From positions 1 through 7,370 of the forward strand of contig JAHDGN010000159.1 in NCBI GenBank assembly GCA_020627645.1: 7,370 nt of DNA, given 5' to 3'. The position numbers and the translations under genes were made by a program. Position 1 is the stretch's first letter, and every line of letters begins with the position of its first letter. Source of the DNA: Akkermansiaceae bacterium (GTDB lineage: Bacteria > Verrucomicrobiota > Verrucomicrobiia > Verrucomicrobiales > Akkermansiaceae). Below are positions 1-6,775 of this stretch, in pieces. A model generated the notes under the pieces. It saw only the letters and a program-made list of their open reading frames with translations. It was not told the DNA's origin and did no database searches.

Positions 1-2
1 GG

Positions 3-74
3 CAGAATGGGATTGAAAATCGGGTTGAGAGGAAAAAGGATGGTGGATTTAAGGAGCTGATTGTGCGGCTTTAG
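3..74 (+). CDS. C-terminal end of an upstream gene (partial)
   Basis: An open frame enters from the left edge and ends at TAG 72-74. It encodes 23 residues ending in KELIVRL, which looks like an ordinary protein C-terminus with alternating hydrophobic residues. A second open frame (ending at TGA 58-60) exists, but its translation is less protein-like. Too little is present to name a family. The stop lies 48 nt before the start chosen for the CotH-like gene and in the same frame, so the two could be co-transcribed. The coding call itself is an inference from a short stretch. Confidence 0.4.
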   Translation, partial: QNGIENRVERKKDGGFKELIVRL

Positions 75-122
75 GAGGGGAGAAAGCAGTTCACATCTGC
101 TTCCCAAATTGCTAATCCCGCC

Positions 123-1757
123 TTGTTGCAATCGCCACGTAAAATCCTCTTATTGCTAGCTTTCCTCTTCACCGGAGCTGGTTCGTGGGCTTCAGGTGTC
201 GATGGTCTCGATCCTCATTTTTCGAGTCAGCGAGGGATTTATGATCGCCAATTCCAAGTTGTGATTAGTTGTGAACGGCCAGAAGCTCAAATTGTTTTCA
301 CGACAGATGGCACCATGCCTTCGGAGGTGAATGGAGAGGTTGTTGAAGTCGGGAAGCCCGTGGTCCTTCCGGTCGATAAGACGATGATTGTTCGAGCCTA
401 TGTGAGAGAGGGTAATGATCGCTCCACGGTTTTGACGCACACCTATCTGTTTCCTGCCGATATCTTGAAGCAGTTCAAGATGGTTGTTTCCGACGAATAC
501 AGAGCAGAGGTCATCAAGAGTTTCAGTGCCGCCCCCATTGTTTCGATTGTCGCGAGTCATGATGATGTTTTCGGTGAGGAGGGGATCTACACTAACCCAC
601 TCAAAGAAGGTGAAGAGTGGAAGAAGCATTGCTCGTTTGAATGGATCCCACCTAAAAAGAAATCCGCTCAAGTCAATTGCGGGATCAAGATTCAAGGAGC
701 TGCGGGTCGAACTCGCTCAGAGAAGAAGTCGTTCCGATTGATGTTCCAGAAGAAATTTGGTGCCCCCAAATTCAAAGCGAAGATCTTTCCTGAATCCAAG
801 GTGAAGCAGTTTGATTCACTGATCCTTAGAAATCCAACTCACGATTCCTGGACGATTCAAAATCCCCAGTGGAGAAAGAATGCCAGGTATGTGAACGATC
901 GATGGACGGCGGAGACTCATCGTCTCATGGGCCACTTGGCTCCTCATCACCGATGGGTTCACTTGTTTCTGAATGGGAGCTATTGGGGGGTCTATGACGT
1001 GTGCGAACGCCCCGACGAACACTTTGCCTCGGCTCATCTGGGAGGGGAAGATGAGGGGTATGACGTCTTTAATGCAGATGGCTTGAGGTCGGGTTCTCAG
1101 GAAGCGCGAAATCAACTTGAGGAGTTCATCAAGAAAGGTGGGTTAGATGACCCAGAGACGTTCAGAACACTCCAAGAGCATCTCGATCTCAACGCCTTTA
1201 TTGATCTCGTTTTGTTGAATTCATACAGCAGCAACACGGACTGGCTCACTAGAAACTATTGGCTGATTGGAAAGCAGGGAAGCGCGCCCAAATTCCGCTT
1301 TGTGAGTTGGGATGCAGAACCAATCTTCTGGGAGAAGTGGGCCTCATTTGAAAATCGAAGAAGACAAACCGGACTGAATTACAATCCACTCGCAAACCAA
1401 AAGATCCTGACCGATCACCACGGGATTGGGTTCTTGATGCGACACCTCAACAAATCAACCCGCTTTAAAGAACTTTTCAACAAGCGAGCGAAGCTCCATC
1501 TGCAAGTAGGTGGCCTTCTCAGTAATGAAAAGGCGTCCGCTCGATATCGGGCGCAATTAGACCGGGTTGAAAAACTCCTTCCAGCTGAAACTGCCCGCTG
1601 GGGTCAGCTATTTGATGGGGAGCAGTTTGGGATACAGACAGAAAGTTGGAAGAAGCTCACGGGAGAGGAGAGTTGGCTCTTTGCTGAGTTCTTCGAGAAA
1701 AGAAGTGGTGTGCTCTTCAACCTATTGACAGGTAAAGAGTCGGGAGATTCTGAGTAA
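123..1757 (+). CDS. Secreted CotH-family protein with N-terminal chitobiase-type beta domain
   Basis: A 544-residue exported protein. Residues 1-24 form a signal peptide (basic start, KILLLLAFLF core, cleavage near SWAS-G). Residues about 30-110 match the chitobiase/beta-hexosaminidase C-terminal-like beta sandwich found in many verrucomicrobial and planctomycete secreted proteins; IVFTTDGTMPS is the diagnostic stretch. Residues about 138-500 are a CotH kinase-like domain: GIKIQGAAGR (187-196), KKSFRLMF (201-208), LNGSYWGVYDVCERPDEHF (283-301), NTDW near 371-374 and the acidic VSWDAEP (394-400). CotH proteins are atypical kinases first known from Bacillus spore coats; the substrate here is unknown. 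The start is TTG (123, or 126). No ATG or GTG lies between the preceding in-frame stop and this point, and the first internal Met (residue 65) would remove the signal peptide. No Shine-Dalgarno is visible. The family call is strong; kinase activity is not shown. Confidence 0.88.
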   Translation: MLQSPRKILLLLAFLFTGAGSWASGVDGLDPHFSSQRGIYDRQFQVVISCERPEAQIVFTTDGTMPSEVNGEVVEVGKPVVLPVDKTMIVRAYVREGNDRSTVLTHTYLFPADILKQFKMVVSDEYRAEVIKSFSAAPIVSIVASHDDVFGEEGIYTNPLKEGEEWKKHCSFEWIPPKKKSAQVNCGIKIQGAAGRTRSEKKSFRLMFQKKFGAPKFKAKIFPESKVKQFDSLILRNPTHDSWTIQNPQWRKNARYVNDRWTAETHRLMGHLAPHHRWVHLFLNGSYWGVYDVCERPDEHFASAHLGGEDEGYDVFNADGLRSGSQEARNQLEEFIKKGGLDDPETFRTLQEHLDLNAFIDLVLLNSYSSNTDWLTRNYWLIGKQGSAPKFRFVSWDAEPIFWEKWASFENRRRQTGLNYNPLANQKILTDHHGIGFLMRHLNKSTRFKELFNKRAKLHLQVGGLLSNEKASARYRAQLDRVEKLLPAETARWGQLFDGEQFGIQTESWKKLTGEESWLFAEFFEKRSGVLFNLLTGKESGDSE

Positions 1758-1831
1758 TGGTAGGGGATCTAGGTGTCCGAAAACCAGCATCAAAATAAGT
1801 GAATCTTTCGAGTCGACATTCATTTTTTGCC

Positions 1832-1844
1832 GAGCTACCAGCTC
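1832..1844. repeat. Short perfect inverted repeat (GAGCT-ACC-AGCTC)
   Basis: A 5-bp perfect stem with a 3-nt loop in the gap between the CotH-like gene and the next gene. One base separates it from the larger hairpin at 1846-1865, so a transcript could form two stacked stem-loops. It could be part of a composite terminator or a 5' leader structure. A stem this short may be chance. Confidence 0.35.
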
Positions 1845-1845
1845 C

Positions 1846-1868
1846 AACGTCTCAACGAAGACGTTTTT
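1846..1868 (+). terminator. Terminator-like hairpin between the CotH-like gene and the basic exported protein gene
   Basis: AACGTCT (1846-1852) pairs perfectly with AGACGTT (1859-1865) around a 6-nt loop, and a run of five T (1864-1868) overlaps the end of the stem. This fits a weak intrinsic terminator for the CotH-like gene. The stem is only 7 bp and moderately GC-rich. Its end is just 19 nt before the next ATG, so it could instead be a leader hairpin acting on that gene's expression. No convincing -35/-10 pair is seen elsewhere in the 130-bp gap 1758-1887. Confidence 0.5.
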
Positions 1869-1887
1869 CAACACCTCAATCCATCAT

Positions 1888-2688
1888 ATGAGAATTATAT
1901 CCTCAGCAATCATCATTTCAACCCTCTCACTGGGCTCTGTTTTTTCGCAAGAGCCAGAAATCATCGGTGAAATCCATGACGGAACCATCCAGGAGGCGGC
2001 CCCCAAGCCGGATCCTATTGTGACACCTTCCAGGGTGATCGAGACGGTCGAAACTAAAGTGAACGGTCGCCGAGTCATTTTCGAGAAGGCCGAAATTCTT
2101 GAGGAAGAAAAGAATCCCAAAAGATCTAAGCGGAAGGCCAAGGCTGGCGACAAAAAGGCTCAAAAATCAGCGGTTGTTGAGCTGGAAGACGGGGGAATGT
2201 ATCACGTCATGTCTACTTGCTACTTCCCGCGAATGACCAAGCTGCGCTGGAAGAAATTTAATTCAACAAGTGATGAATGGCACGAGGCGGTCAGCAATGT
2301 TCCTTTCTGTGACATTGCAGGGGCTTTTGACAACTTCAAGTGGCGTAAAGTGAAGTATGGGATGATGGTCATGAACTCTTCACACAACCTCCGTGAATTG
2401 AGGCAGCGGAAAAGAAGGGGAGAAGAGGTGGAGGTGCCGAAAGTTCCTAGCGACCTGCCAAGGCTTCAAGACGGAGGGCCAACATTCGTGATGGTTGAGG
2501 GAAGCCCCAGAAATCGGGAAGAGATGAAGTTTGTGAGAGGGCTGCATCGCCTTTATGCGAGGAAGCAAGGAGAACTCCGAAGGGCAAAAAGAAAGCGTCA
2601 GGAGGCAAACAGGCGACAGCGAGAGGAGGAAAGAAATCGGCCCAAAGAAAAGAAGACCCTGAGAGTTCGTTTCGGAAAGAACAGCTAG
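1888..2688 (+). CDS. Exported lysine/arginine-rich protein of unknown function
   Basis: A 266-residue protein I do not recognise. Residues 1-20 are a signal peptide (MRII, then a hydrophobic core, cleavage near VFS-QE), so the product leaves the cytoplasm. A basic linker (about 77-93, rich in K/R) precedes a central segment (about 97-205) with several aromatic residues, including WKKF and FKWRKV, and the only two cysteines of the mature protein (111 and 141), which could form a disulfide. Residues about 206-256 are predicted helix with dense Arg/Lys/Glu (RRAKRKRQEANRRQREEE), probably a charged single helix or coiled coil. Such composition suggests contact with anionic surface polymers, lipids or nucleic acid, but that is inference. 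The ATG at 1888 is the only start that gives a signal peptide; no Shine-Dalgarno is visible. The gene is followed after 36 bp by the large repeat-containing gene. Confidence 0.75.
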   Translation: MRIISSAIIISTLSLGSVFSQEPEIIGEIHDGTIQEAAPKPDPIVTPSRVIETVETKVNGRRVIFEKAEILEEEKNPKRSKRKAKAGDKKAQKSAVVELEDGGMYHVMSTCYFPRMTKLRWKKFNSTSDEWHEAVSNVPFCDIAGAFDNFKWRKVKYGMMVMNSSHNLRELRQRKRRGEEVEVPKVPSDLPRLQDGGPTFVMVEGSPRNREEMKFVRGLHRLYARKQGELRRAKRKRQEANRRQREEERNRPKEKKTLRVRFGKNS

Positions 2689-2724
2689 GCCAAAAAGCAA
2701 ATTTAAGACAGCACTTTAAACACC

Positions 2725-4458
2725 ATGAAAAAGATCATTTTTCTACTCTCCTTCATCCTTGTAGGAATCGTTGGAGCCCAGAATTACAACATAGGAACGC
2801 CCCAGGCCATTGGAGCGATGCCGCTCGGGCCACAGCCGCCACTGAGGATCGAATCAAGAGGAAATGGGATTGCAGATCTCAAATGGCATGGGGTGGAAGG
2901 ACGAAATTTCCTGATTCAGGTCTCTGACGACTTGGAGTCCTGGGTGTTCGTCCCTGTTGTTGAAAAAGGAGAGGGAAAAGAGATTTCCTATTGGGTGGAA
3001 GAGTTCCCGACGGGTAAGACTTTTGCAAGACTCATCACTCACGATTTCCACGATGATCATTATGGGCCTGCAATTATTGGTGACTTCGATGGCGATGGGG
3101 TAGACAACTATACGGAATTGATGTCGGGGACGTCTCCGGCTGACTCATCAGAGAAGCCAGCCCCGGTCACTCCAGGTCAGGTGGCGCAACTCGAGGAATA
3201 CTTCTTGGTTGTTGAGGCAAGGTGGGTTGACACCAAAACCAATGAGCCGAGGCAGAGTGTTGACGAATACAGCCTTGATGTCAATTTCCGAGTTTTGGCA
3301 ATTAACGGCGCAACGGTCGTCAACGGACAAGCCGTCGGGTGGCCCTTGCCGATGACGATGGGGCCTGAGAACGCGATCATTACCGCGCGCTTGATTGCGA
3401 AGAATGCTTCGAGTGAACCTCGGATTTTGAATCTGAACACTATGGACACCACAGATGGAGGAGAGAATTTTGATTACGAGCCAACTAGGTTTTTGATTCC
3501 AAGTGATGAAACCGAATCAAATATCAATTCCTACCCAGGAGTCCAACTTAGCAGTTCGAGTTGGCGACGCCTTGTTCCAACTGATTTTGGCTATCAAGAC
3601 CCCACTCCTGATTCGTGCAGTGTTTCACTGGCCCTTCCTAGTTTTCTTTGTGTTAACGATGATGATGACCAGTCTCCAGGGCAGCAGTCATATGAGGAGT
3701 GGGATTATACTCATTCCCCTTCATTAGGTGATGATGATTTGAAGGTTGCAGTGGTGACAGTGACAACTGGTGAGAACGGAGGAACTCTGAGCCTATTACT
3801 CAGGGCGGGCGGTGAGAAAATTGGTGGAGTTTTATGGAAAGATAGCGAGAAAAAAGAACTTTTTACCGAACGCTCCTGGTTTGTTCCTCCTAATTCTTCA
3901 GTTTCAAAAGAATTTTACCTTGAGGGTGTAGCACATAGTAGTTTGAAAAACGATGTTGTAATAGTCGCGAAATTAGATTGTGGCGAATCTTTCGATGAAC
4001 GAACTGAAATGACTACAGTTTATCAGGTCGACCTTGATGTGGATTCAGACAACACCGATGGATTTGGAGCACCTGGGCGCACAGACTTTGAGGATCAGAT
4101 TGAGTATTCTGAACAAAGGGTTCCGAGGTTTGGGAAGAGACCGGGAAAATTTCTTTGTGTTAATAATATTAACGACGATGGGGTGCCCGATTGGGCTGAT
4201 GGTTATGACTTAAACCCCAATGATGAAAGGGATAATGAAGTTCAGGGCTTGCGTTTTACTATTGCAAAACTCGAGTTGAAGAAGCCCTTTGACCCTCAGA
4301 GCGCCACAATCAAATTTTTGTATAAAGCGGGTGATCCGAAAGATGTGTCATATCCAACAAGTATTGTCCATTTTATGACTATAAGCTTAACGATCCAAAA
4401 GCAGAAATTCGCTTATGGTCAGGACCTGGAAGCCCATCAAGAAATAAAGAATCCATAA
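2725..4458 (+). CDS. Large exported repeat protein, N-terminal part of a frameshifted amidase-bearing gene
   Basis: 577 codons as read, but the last about 27 are probably out of frame. Residues 1-18 are a signal peptide (cleavage near VGA-QN). Residues about 38-105 (DLKW, FLIQVSDDLESW, FARLI) resemble the beta domain that verrucomicrobial secreted proteins carry before a calcium loop. The loop is at 119-138 (DFDGDGVDNY...GTSP). Residues about 155-305 are an unrecognised beta-rich region. Two related units follow. Unit A (307-440) starts FLCVNDDDD and contains the YLEGV-type strand. A bridge carries DLDVDSDNT and FEDQIE. Unit B starts FLCVNNINDDG at 476. Unit B breaks off at about residue 550 here and resumes in the downstream frame, so the intact product is probably 911 residues ending in a peptidoglycan amidase. 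Start ATG 2725 has no Shine-Dalgarno. GC content falls sharply from about position 3840 onward. Confidence 0.82.
   Translation: MKKIIFLLSFILVGIVGAQNYNIGTPQAIGAMPLGPQPPLRIESRGNGIADLKWHGVEGRNFLIQVSDDLESWVFVPVVEKGEGKEISYWVEEFPTGKTFARLITHDFHDDHYGPAIIGDFDGDGVDNYTELMSGTSPADSSEKPAPVTPGQVAQLEEYFLVVEARWVDTKTNEPRQSVDEYSLDVNFRVLAINGATVVNGQAVGWPLPMTMGPENAIITARLIAKNASSEPRILNLNTMDTTDGGENFDYEPTRFLIPSDETESNINSYPGVQLSSSSWRRLVPTDFGYQDPTPDSCSVSLALPSFLCVNDDDDQSPGQQSYEEWDYTHSPSLGDDDLKVAVVTVTTGENGGTLSLLLRAGGEKIGGVLWKDSEKKELFTERSWFVPPNSSVSKEFYLEGVAHSSLKNDVVIVAKLDCGESFDERTEMTTVYQVDLDVDSDNTDGFGAPGRTDFEDQIEYSEQRVPRFGKRPGKFLCVNNINDDGVPDWADGYDLNPNDERDNEVQGLRFTIAKLELKKPFDPQSATIKFLYKAGDPKDVSYPTSIVHFMTISLTIQKQKFAYGQDLEAHQEIKNP
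4335..4395 (+). other. Probable -1 frameshift junction, best placed at the T run 4371-4374
   Basis: The upstream reading frame loses sense after about residue 550, whereas the downstream frame is open from 4335 and reads sensibly (YKLNDPKAEIRLWSGPG, then GGNFIPQGVEIPWKLL) into the amidase part. Reading CAT TTT then TAT GAC at the T4 tract gives a smooth join, VHF-YDYKLND. This equals loss of one T from an ancestral T5, or a ribosomal slip from TTT back to TTT. The upper bound is firm because TGA 4332-4334 stops the second frame. The lower bound is set by the conserved RLW stretch. Sequencing error, a true mutation and recoding cannot be told apart from one sequence. Confidence 0.8.
4376..4421. 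repeat. 11-bp inverted repeat immediately downstream of the frameshift
   Basis: TGACTATAAGC (4376-4386) pairs with GCTTATGGTCA (4411-4421): ten Watson-Crick pairs and one G-T (U-G in RNA) pair around a 24-nt loop. It begins one base after the T4 tract. A stem here could stimulate ribosomal slippage or promote polymerase or replication slippage. However, the 1-nt spacer is shorter than the usual 5-9 nt for programmed -1 sites, so its role is uncertain. Confidence 0.6.
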
Positions 4459-4535
4459 TAGACGGAGGGAATTTTATACCTCAGGGAGTCGAGATACCCT
4501 GGAAGCTTCTCGCGCCAGAAGGTAGAGTTGCTACG

Positions 4536-5459
4536 TTGCACATAGAAACACTTAAAGAGAGCTTGGATCGTGGTGATATAACAATAAAGGCGATCGCTGG
4601 GGAGGGGGAAGCTCAGTGTAACGATATGGTCAGACAAACTGGGCTAAGAATAACTCCGAACGTCTCCCAAGTTTATGCTTTTCGAGGTCATGAGGGTGAC
4701 AAATTTAACGCTGAGGTATTTGGCCCTGCTTATGATATAGAGTGGCGGTGGAAGGATACGAATCCGTGGGAGCCTACCATCGAAGATTATTTTCTCTCAA
4801 AATGTGAAATAACCCCTAGATACTCGAATTGGGAGGGAACACTACAACTATACGTAGACAAAAGAATAGTGGTTTGCGAAAAGGCGGTCCAAATTTTGGT
4901 TTTGAAAGATCGATCTGATTGGAATGCGGTGGCGATAAAACCCGAGGATTTTAGTGGAGGTATGGACGAGTTAAAGGCGCTTACAATCCATCACTCTTCC
5001 AATTCTAATGATGGACCTGAAGAAATTTTAAGGATTCAGAGACGGCATATTAATTGGAACGATTGGGGAGATATTGGATATCATTTTGTAATGACAAAAG
5101 ATGGAATTTTGTGGGAAGGAAGAACACTTGAGCGAGATCTTGATGGAAAGCCATATGTGAAGGGTGCACATACAGGAGGGGCGAATGAAGCAGCAGGTTT
5201 GGGGATTTGTATGTTAGGGAACTATCAACCAGGAGAGTTTGATTCTGAACCGTTCCCAGATGCTAGAAAGAGGGCTTTCATCAAGAACGCTATCGCAGCA
5301 ATGGCAAGGTATGATATCAATAGCGAGGCGTTAAGAAATCATCGCCATGTTCAGGTTTCCAGTGGGAATAATAAGCCTTCTCTTTGTCCTGGAAAGAATG
5401 TTTTGGATGTCTATTGTGATATGGTGAGAACCGTGAGAGCTCAGCTTGAAGAAAGATGA
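4536..5459 (+). CDS. PGRP/Amidase_2 N-acetylmuramoyl-L-alanine amidase domain, C-terminal part of the frameshifted gene
   Basis: 307 codons from TTG 4536, but the frame is coding from about 4374, so the TTG is probably not a real start. Residues 1-40 complete repeat unit B (HIETL, then CNDMVRQTGLRI). Residues about 41-125 are an unrecognised linker domain with EWRWKD. Residues about 125-305 are a peptidoglycan recognition protein-like zinc amidase, which cleaves the lactyl amide bond between N-acetylmuramic acid and the stem peptide. Visible signature: RSDW (126-129), LTIHHSS (149-155, first zinc His), WGDIGYHFVMTKDG (177-190, Tyr182 at the conserved catalytic-site position), EGR (194-196), GAHTGGAN (210-217), GICMLGNY (223-230), NHRH (268-271, second zinc His 269) and LCPGKN (283-288, zinc Cys284). 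All three ligands are present, so the domain looks active. Its export would depend on the signal peptide in the upstream part. The next gene overlaps by ATGA. Confidence 0.88.
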   Translation: MHIETLKESLDRGDITIKAIAGEGEAQCNDMVRQTGLRITPNVSQVYAFRGHEGDKFNAEVFGPAYDIEWRWKDTNPWEPTIEDYFLSKCEITPRYSNWEGTLQLYVDKRIVVCEKAVQILVLKDRSDWNAVAIKPEDFSGGMDELKALTIHHSSNSNDGPEEILRIQRRHINWNDWGDIGYHFVMTKDGILWEGRTLERDLDGKPYVKGAHTGGANEAAGLGICMLGNYQPGEFDSEPFPDARKRAFIKNAIAAMARYDINSEALRNHRHVQVSSGNNKPSLCPGKNVLDVYCDMVRTVRAQLEER

Positions 5460-6337
5460 AGGCTATAATTTTTACATTTATTTTATTTGGGTTACTGCTC
5501 ATTTCCTGGAAATATTTTGGTTCATCGCATGAGGGGGGCTCGGCTGGTGTGCCAAAACAAGAAAAAGATCCACCTTTGACAGGAAAGACAGTTAAGAGGT
5601 TGGAAAAGTCTTCGGAGATTCAACCGGACGCTCGGGGGGAACTTTCGTTACTCGACCAAATAATTTCGGAAGAAATCATGGGTTCTGAAAAACGTTTGAG
5701 TGACAAGATTATCTCAATATCTCAACGTGAATATCGAGAGGAACTTTTCTTCAAATGGAAGAGGGAATTAAATCAGAGGAAGAAAGATGCTGTTAGGACC
5801 GAAAATGGAATTGATTCTCTCTATTTTCGGGGAGAAAAAATTTTTTCGGCACCAAAGATATATGACTGCTTTCGGAGTCATTCCAACTTGTTCGTGATTG
5901 CGGCCGACTCCAGCGATAGAGAAGTTGAGAAACAAAGTAAATCAGATTACGAATATAAGGACGGGCTGGTTTGTGCGTCGTACAAGTGCCTGTTCAAGGT
6001 TGATTCAAAGGGGGGAGTTACTAGACTCAGTTCTAAGAACGAACATGTAAAGAGTCTGCTGCCAATGATGAGTGAAGGCAGGCCAAGCCTTATATATACT
6101 CGTGATATGATTGATGTTTCGGGTAGGCTTAAAAATACTAATCAAATTGTAGTTTTAGATCTTCAGGAAAACAAAAGATATGTGGGTAGTGCGGACGTCG
6201 AATTTTCGGATTTTGTTTCTACGGATCACTTTATTGTTATTCCTCTAGGTCTTGTGGATTCTAAGTTAGTAATTTTGACTGACTGGGGTGAGACTGGAGG
6301 TCACCAAATGGTTCACGAGTTAGAAATAGACTTTTAG
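5456..6337 (+). CDS. Membrane-anchored or exported protein of unknown function, coupled to the amidase gene
   Basis: A 293-residue protein I do not recognise. Residues 1-18 (IIFTFILFGLLLIS) form one hydrophobic helix. No clear cleavage site or lipobox is seen, so it is probably a single-pass anchor with the rest outside the cytoplasm. Residues about 22-65 are a polar, low-complexity linker and 65-115 a charged helical stretch. Residues about 120-293 look beta-rich (LFVIAAD, QIVVLDL, HFIVIPLGL, LVILTDW). Cysteines occur in DCF, VCAS and KCLF. Its ATG overlaps the amidase stop codon (ATGA), which implies translational coupling. The gene is AT-rich: 17 G/C of 60 in bases 5461-5520. Position and topology would suit an immunity or accessory protein for the amidase, but this is inference from context only. 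Confidence 0.78.
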   Translation: MKAIIFTFILFGLLLISWKYFGSSHEGGSAGVPKQEKDPPLTGKTVKRLEKSSEIQPDARGELSLLDQIISEEIMGSEKRLSDKIISISQREYREELFFKWKRELNQRKKDAVRTENGIDSLYFRGEKIFSAPKIYDCFRSHSNLFVIAADSSDREVEKQSKSDYEYKDGLVCASYKCLFKVDSKGGVTRLSSKNEHVKSLLPMMSEGRPSLIYTRDMIDVSGRLKNTNQIVVLDLQENKRYVGSADVEFSDFVSTDHFIVIPLGLVDSKLVILTDWGETGGHQMVHELEIDF

Positions 6338-6339
6338 AA

Positions 6340-6774
6340 ATGAGGAAAAAAGTTTCAGTTGTAGTATTGTTAATTTTCATACTTGGGAGTGTGAGCTATG
6401 CTCATACGACTAATTTCCTTGAAGGGTATGTTCGATACAATGTCAATCAGGATTTAACAGAGATCGTTATCAAATTTTCTGGGGAGAGGACGGAGAGTCA
6501 AATGAAAAAAGACTTTTTGAATTTCTCTGGTCTAAGGAGAAAGGATTTAAATATTAGTTATATCGTAAATAAAAGGGAATCTTTCATGGCGGTTAGTATA
6601 AAGAATTTTAAAGGCATTAAATGGAAAGGGGACGGTCATGAAACGCCAGCGTTGATACTTAGGGATTTTGTCGAGAAGAAAGGGTATCGAGTGAGGAAGG
6701 GCTACGTGATGAGTCGAAAAGGTAGTAGTTATATAGTTAAAGAAATTTCCAATAAAAACCCCATTCAAAGGTGA
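6340..6774 (+). CDS. Small secreted protein of unknown function
   Basis: A 144-residue protein with a textbook signal peptide: MRKK, a hydrophobic core (VSVVVLLIFILGSV) and a likely cleavage SYA-HT at 21-22. The mature part (about 123 residues) is basic, with alternating strand-like segments (YVRYNV, EIVIKFSG, MAVSIKNF, YVMSRKG) and no cysteine, so it is probably a small periplasmic alpha/beta domain. I do not recognise the family. The ATG follows the previous stop after 2 nt. The coding sequence is very AT-rich (16 G/C of 60 in bases 6541-6600). With its neighbours it forms a compact cluster behind the amidase gene, so a periplasmic partner or inhibitor of the amidase is possible but unproven. 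Confidence 0.72.
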   Translation: MRKKVSVVVLLIFILGSVSYAHTTNFLEGYVRYNVNQDLTEIVIKFSGERTESQMKKDFLNFSGLRRKDLNISYIVNKRESFMAVSIKNFKGIKWKGDGHETPALILRDFVEKKGYRVRKGYVMSRKGSSYIVKEISNKNPIQR

Positions 6775-6775
6775 G

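Noticed and set aside
85..102. Hairpin AGCAGT-loop-CTGCTT after the first stop codon as a terminator
   Set aside because: The stem is about 6 bp and no T-run follows, so it does not support a terminator; likely chance.
192..695. Minus-strand open frame of 167 codons inside the CotH-like gene
   Set aside because: It is a shadow of the strongly supported plus-strand gene, with no recognisable protein features. The other minus-strand frames were dismissed for the same reason.
3658..3738. GAT-rich runs as a tandem DNA repeat
   Set aside because: They encode Asp runs in calcium-loop-like segments (NDDDD, GDDD); protein composition explains them.
4311..4322. AAATTTTTG as the slippery sequence for the frameshift
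   Set aside because: Slipping here would meet TGA at 4332-4334 in the second frame, so the shift must occur later.
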